A stretch of DNA of 8,586 bases from JALORV01 sp035255845 (GTDB lineage: Bacteria > Pseudomonadota > Gammaproteobacteria > Burkholderiales > Burkholderiaceae_F): the NCBI GenBank assembly GCA_035255845.1, contig DATEZE010000223.1, forward strand, positions 1-8,586. The letters are read 5' to 3'. The translations under genes were made by a program, and so were the position numbers. Every line of letters starts with the position of its first letter. The stretch's first letter is position 1. Under the pieces are notes generated by a model. That model worked only from the letters and a program-made list of their open reading frames with translations. It had not been told where the DNA came from and did no database searches. Positions 6,806-8,586 of the stretch are shown piece by piece.

Positions 6806-7443
6806 CGGCCGCCGCGCGGCCACCATACTGGGTGCAGGCGCGCCGGGCACTGTCGCGCGGCGATACGACGATGGCAGGCATCATCGCTGCACATCCGAGA
6901 GTTGCACTGGCCTCGCGCGGAGACGCCTTCACGACGCTGGCGCGCTCGATCGTCGGCCAGCAGATCTCGGTGAAGGCCGCGCAGGCGGTCTGGGGCCGTT
7001 TTGCCGCTTGCTGCGGCGAGCTCGCGCCGCAAGCGGTGCTGCGGCGGCGCGCGAGGACGCTGCGGGCATGCGGCCTATCGGACCGCAAGGTCGAATACAT
7101 CCGCGACCTCGCCGGGCACTTTGTCAGCGGAAGGGTCGACCCGGCGAAGTTCGCAAACCAGTCCGATGAAGAAATCATCGCGGAACTGGTCGATATTCGC
7201 GGCATCGGCCGCTGGACCGCGGAGATGTTCTTGATCTTCAATCTGCTCCGGCCTAATGTCCTGCCGCTGGACGACCTGGGTCTGGTAAAGGCCGTGAGTC
7301 TCAACTATTTCGACGGGGCGTCGATGCAGAGTCGGGAGGGGCGGGCGCAGATCATCGCGCTGGCCGCGGTGTGGGAGCCTTGGCGCAGCGTCGCGACCTG
7401 GTATCTGTGGCGCAGTCTCGATCCGGTGCCGGTCGAATACTAA
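6790..7443 (+). CDS. DNA-3-methyladenine glycosylase, HhH-GPD (AlkA-like) family
   Basis: This 217-residue protein belongs to the helix-hairpin-helix base-excision glycosylases that remove alkylated purines such as 3-methyladenine, starting base excision repair. The HhH motif is LVDIRGIGRWTAEM (133-146), and the catalytic Asp lies in LPLDDLGL (Asp161 or Asp162, by analogy with Asp238 of E. coli AlkA). SIVGQQISVKAAQ (53-65) is the conserved N-terminal signature. It lacks the extra N-terminal domain of E. coli AlkA (282 residues) and lacks the Cys cluster of a 4Fe-4S enzyme, so it is not an Nth or MutY. The start is the GTG at 6790, because the PPYWVQARRAL segment is, as I recall, conserved in relatives and lies upstream of the first ATG (6871). 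That start overlaps the cysS end by 16 nt. accA follows after 8 nt. Confidence 0.88.
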
Positions 7444-7446
7444 AGG
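7442..7446 (+). promoter_or_regulatory. accA Shine-Dalgarno embedded in the glycosylase stop codon
   Basis: AAAGG stands 5 nt before the accA ATG at 7452 and shares bases with the TAA stop of the glycosylase gene. Ribosomes ending the first gene would therefore stop at the accA binding site, which favours coupled translation. It also decides the accA start against an in-frame GTG at 7371. Confidence 0.65.
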
Positions 7447-7451
7447 CAGCA

Positions 7452-8426
7452 ATGGCAAAGACCACCTTTCTGGAGTTCGAGCAGCCGATCGCCGAACTCG
7501 AGGCCAAGATCGACGAGCTGCGCTTCGTGCAGGACGACTCCGCGGTGGATATTTCCGAGGAGATCGAGCGGCTGCAGAAAAAGAGCCAGACGCTGATCAA
7601 GGACATCTACGCCAAGCTGTCGCCGTGGCAGGTGTCGCAGATCGCCCGCCACCCGCAGCGGCCGTACACGCTCGACTACATCGGCGACATCTTCACTGAC
7701 TTCCACGAACTGCATGGCGACAGGTCGTTCGCCGATGACCTGTCGATTATCGGCGGCCTGGCCCGCTTCAACGGTCAGGCGGTGATGGCGCTGGGCCATC
7801 AGAAGGGCCGCGACACGAAGGAACGCGCGCTGCGCAATTTCGGCATGAGCCTTCCGGAAGGCTATCGCAAAGCGCTGCGGCTGATGAAGCTTGCCGAGAA
7901 ATTTGGTTTGCCCGTCTTCACGTTCGTTGACACGCCGGGTGCGTATCCGGGCATCGACGCCGAGGAGCGCGGGCAGTCGGAGGCGATCGGGCACAACCTG
8001 TTCGAGATGTCGCAGCTCACGGTGCCGATCATCACGACAATCATCGGCGAGGGCGGCTCAGGTGGCGCACTCGCGATCGCCGTCGCTGACCAGGTCCTGA
8101 TGCTGCAGTACTCGACCTATTCGGTGATTTCGCCGGAAGGCTGCGCATCGATCCTGTGGAAGAGCGCCGACAAGGCGCCCGAGGCCGCCGAGGCGCTCGG
8201 ACTCACGGCGCATCGCCTGAAGGCGCTCGGGCTGATCGACAAGATCGTCACCGAACCGCTTGGCGGCGCGCATCGCGACTCCAAGCAAATGTCGGCACTG
8301 CTCAAGCGTGCACTGGCCGACGCCCTGCGGCAGTTCTCCGGCATGAAGCCGCGCGAGCTGGTCGCCGCTCGGCATGCGCGGCTTCTCGCCTATGGCCGCT
8401 TCAAGAACACGGCCGACGAAAGCTGA
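7452..8426 (+). CDS. accA: acetyl-CoA carboxylase carboxyltransferase subunit alpha
   Basis: AccA is the alpha subunit of the carboxyltransferase that, with AccD, moves the carboxyl group from biotin on AccB to acetyl-CoA, producing malonyl-CoA for fatty-acid synthesis. The 324-residue length compares well with E. coli AccA (319). The N-terminal helices (FLEFEQPIAELEAKIDELR, about 6-24) and the coiled region to about 52 are typical. HPQRPY at 67-72, the GHQKGR loop at 115-120, the FVDTPGAYPG block at 158-167 and GEGGSGGALA at 199-208 are the conserved crotonase-fold and oxyanion-hole segments. No catalytic residue looks missing. I use the ATG at 7452, since MAKTTFLEFEQPI matches the family and the Shine-Dalgarno sits just before it. 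The AccD partner is not in this window, which is normal. The 3' end overlaps the presumed tilS start. Confidence 0.97.
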   Translation: MAKTTFLEFEQPIAELEAKIDELRFVQDDSAVDISEEIERLQKKSQTLIKDIYAKLSPWQVSQIARHPQRPYTLDYIGDIFTDFHELHGDRSFADDLSIIGGLARFNGQAVMALGHQKGRDTKERALRNFGMSLPEGYRKALRLMKLAEKFGLPVFTFVDTPGAYPGIDAEERGQSEAIGHNLFEMSQLTVPIITTIIGEGGSGGALAIAVADQVLMLQYSTYSVISPEGCASILWKSADKAPEAAEALGLTAHRLKALGLIDKIVTEPLGGAHRDSKQMSALLKRALADALRQFSGMKPRELVAARHARLLAYGRFKNTADES

Positions 8427-8586
8427 TCCGCTCGACCGCGTGCTGCTCGATGCAGCCGCGCAGGCGCTGCGCGATGCGGCAGCCTTGGCGCATGCCCGCG
8501 AGGCCGACGAGACGGCATTGCGAAGACGCCCGCCGCGGCCCGCGGCGGCGACAGTCGTTGTTGGCTACAGCGGCGGGCGCGACTCG
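8392..8586 (+). CDS. tilS: tRNA(Ile)-lysidine synthase TilS, 5' part
   Basis: The frame is open to the right edge and ends in VVVGYSGGRDS, the PP-loop ATP-pyrophosphatase motif (SGGxDS) of N-type enzymes. TilS converts the C34 of tRNA-Ile(CAU) to lysidine so that it reads AUA. The SGGRDS form and the position directly after accA fit TilS, since accA-tilS is a common betaproteobacterial pair. Other PP-loop proteins (TtcA, MnmA, QueC) are possible but fit the context less well. The start is uncertain: ATG at 8392 overlaps accA by 35 nt, ATG at 8374 lies further up, and GTG at 8440 would leave no overlap. None has a clear Shine-Dalgarno. About 59 residues precede the motif with the 8392 start, many of them Ala and Arg, longer than in E. 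coli TilS. Confidence 0.72.
   Translation, partial: MAASRTRPTKADPLDRVLLDAAAQALRDAAALAHAREADETALRRRPPRPAAATVVVGYSGGRDS

Noticed and set aside
7371..7451. GTG start giving a 27-residue longer AccA
   Set aside because: It lies inside the glycosylase gene, and MAKTTFLEFEQPI at 7452 is the family start with a Shine-Dalgarno before it.
8530..8548. 8-bp GC-only inverted repeat with a 3-nt loop inside tilS
   Set aside because: It lies in coding sequence as Pro/Arg/Ala codons and has no U-tract; high GC makes such repeats common.

Overview
This window looks like a core chromosomal segment of a high-GC Gram-negative bacterium. The best fit is a betaproteobacterium of Burkholderiales type. LpxH (lipid A synthesis) and an OmpA-type porin imply an outer membrane. 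The orders cysS / HhH-GPD glycosylase / accA / tilS and TPR / periplasmic cyclophilin / cytoplasmic cyclophilin / lpxH are, from memory, typical of Betaproteobacteria; part of the second (ppiB-lpxH divergent from cysS) is also found in E. coli. A gammaproteobacterium is not excluded. No taxonomic search could be run.

Layout. (1) Positions 1-2751, plus strand: the 3' part of trmJ (tRNA 2'-O-methyltransferase), complete cysE (serine O-acetyltransferase), then an OmpA-family outer-membrane protein with its own ribosome binding site and a proline-rich linker. (2) Positions 2773-2794: a perfect 8-bp hairpin between convergent genes, probably a shared terminator. (3) Positions 2799-5265, minus strand: a compact operon transcribed from right to left. 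It encodes an exported TPR protein, a periplasmic cyclophilin, a cytoplasmic cyclophilin and LpxH, with gaps of 21 and 29 nt and a 4-nt GTGA overlap. (4) Positions 5266-5440: the divergent control region between the TPR operon and cysS. It holds an extended -10 box, a six-codon open frame ending in a Cys codon, and two small hairpins. (5) Positions 5441-8586, plus strand: cysS, a 3-methyladenine-type DNA glycosylase, accA and the 5' end of tilS, which overlap or nearly touch and probably form one transcript.

How the genes relate. Most are housekeeping genes: tRNA modification (trmJ, tilS), cysteine synthesis and charging (cysE, cysS), envelope building and folding (ompA-like, lpxH, periplasmic cyclophilin, TPR protein), fatty-acid initiation (accA) and alkylation repair (glycosylase). 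I see no mobile element, CRISPR array, phage gene, rRNA or tRNA. I do not find a convincing new system of genes. The least explained piece is the cysS leader, where a mini-ORF ending in Cys sits directly in front of a terminator-like hairpin. That arrangement could be a small attenuator, but it could equally be chance.
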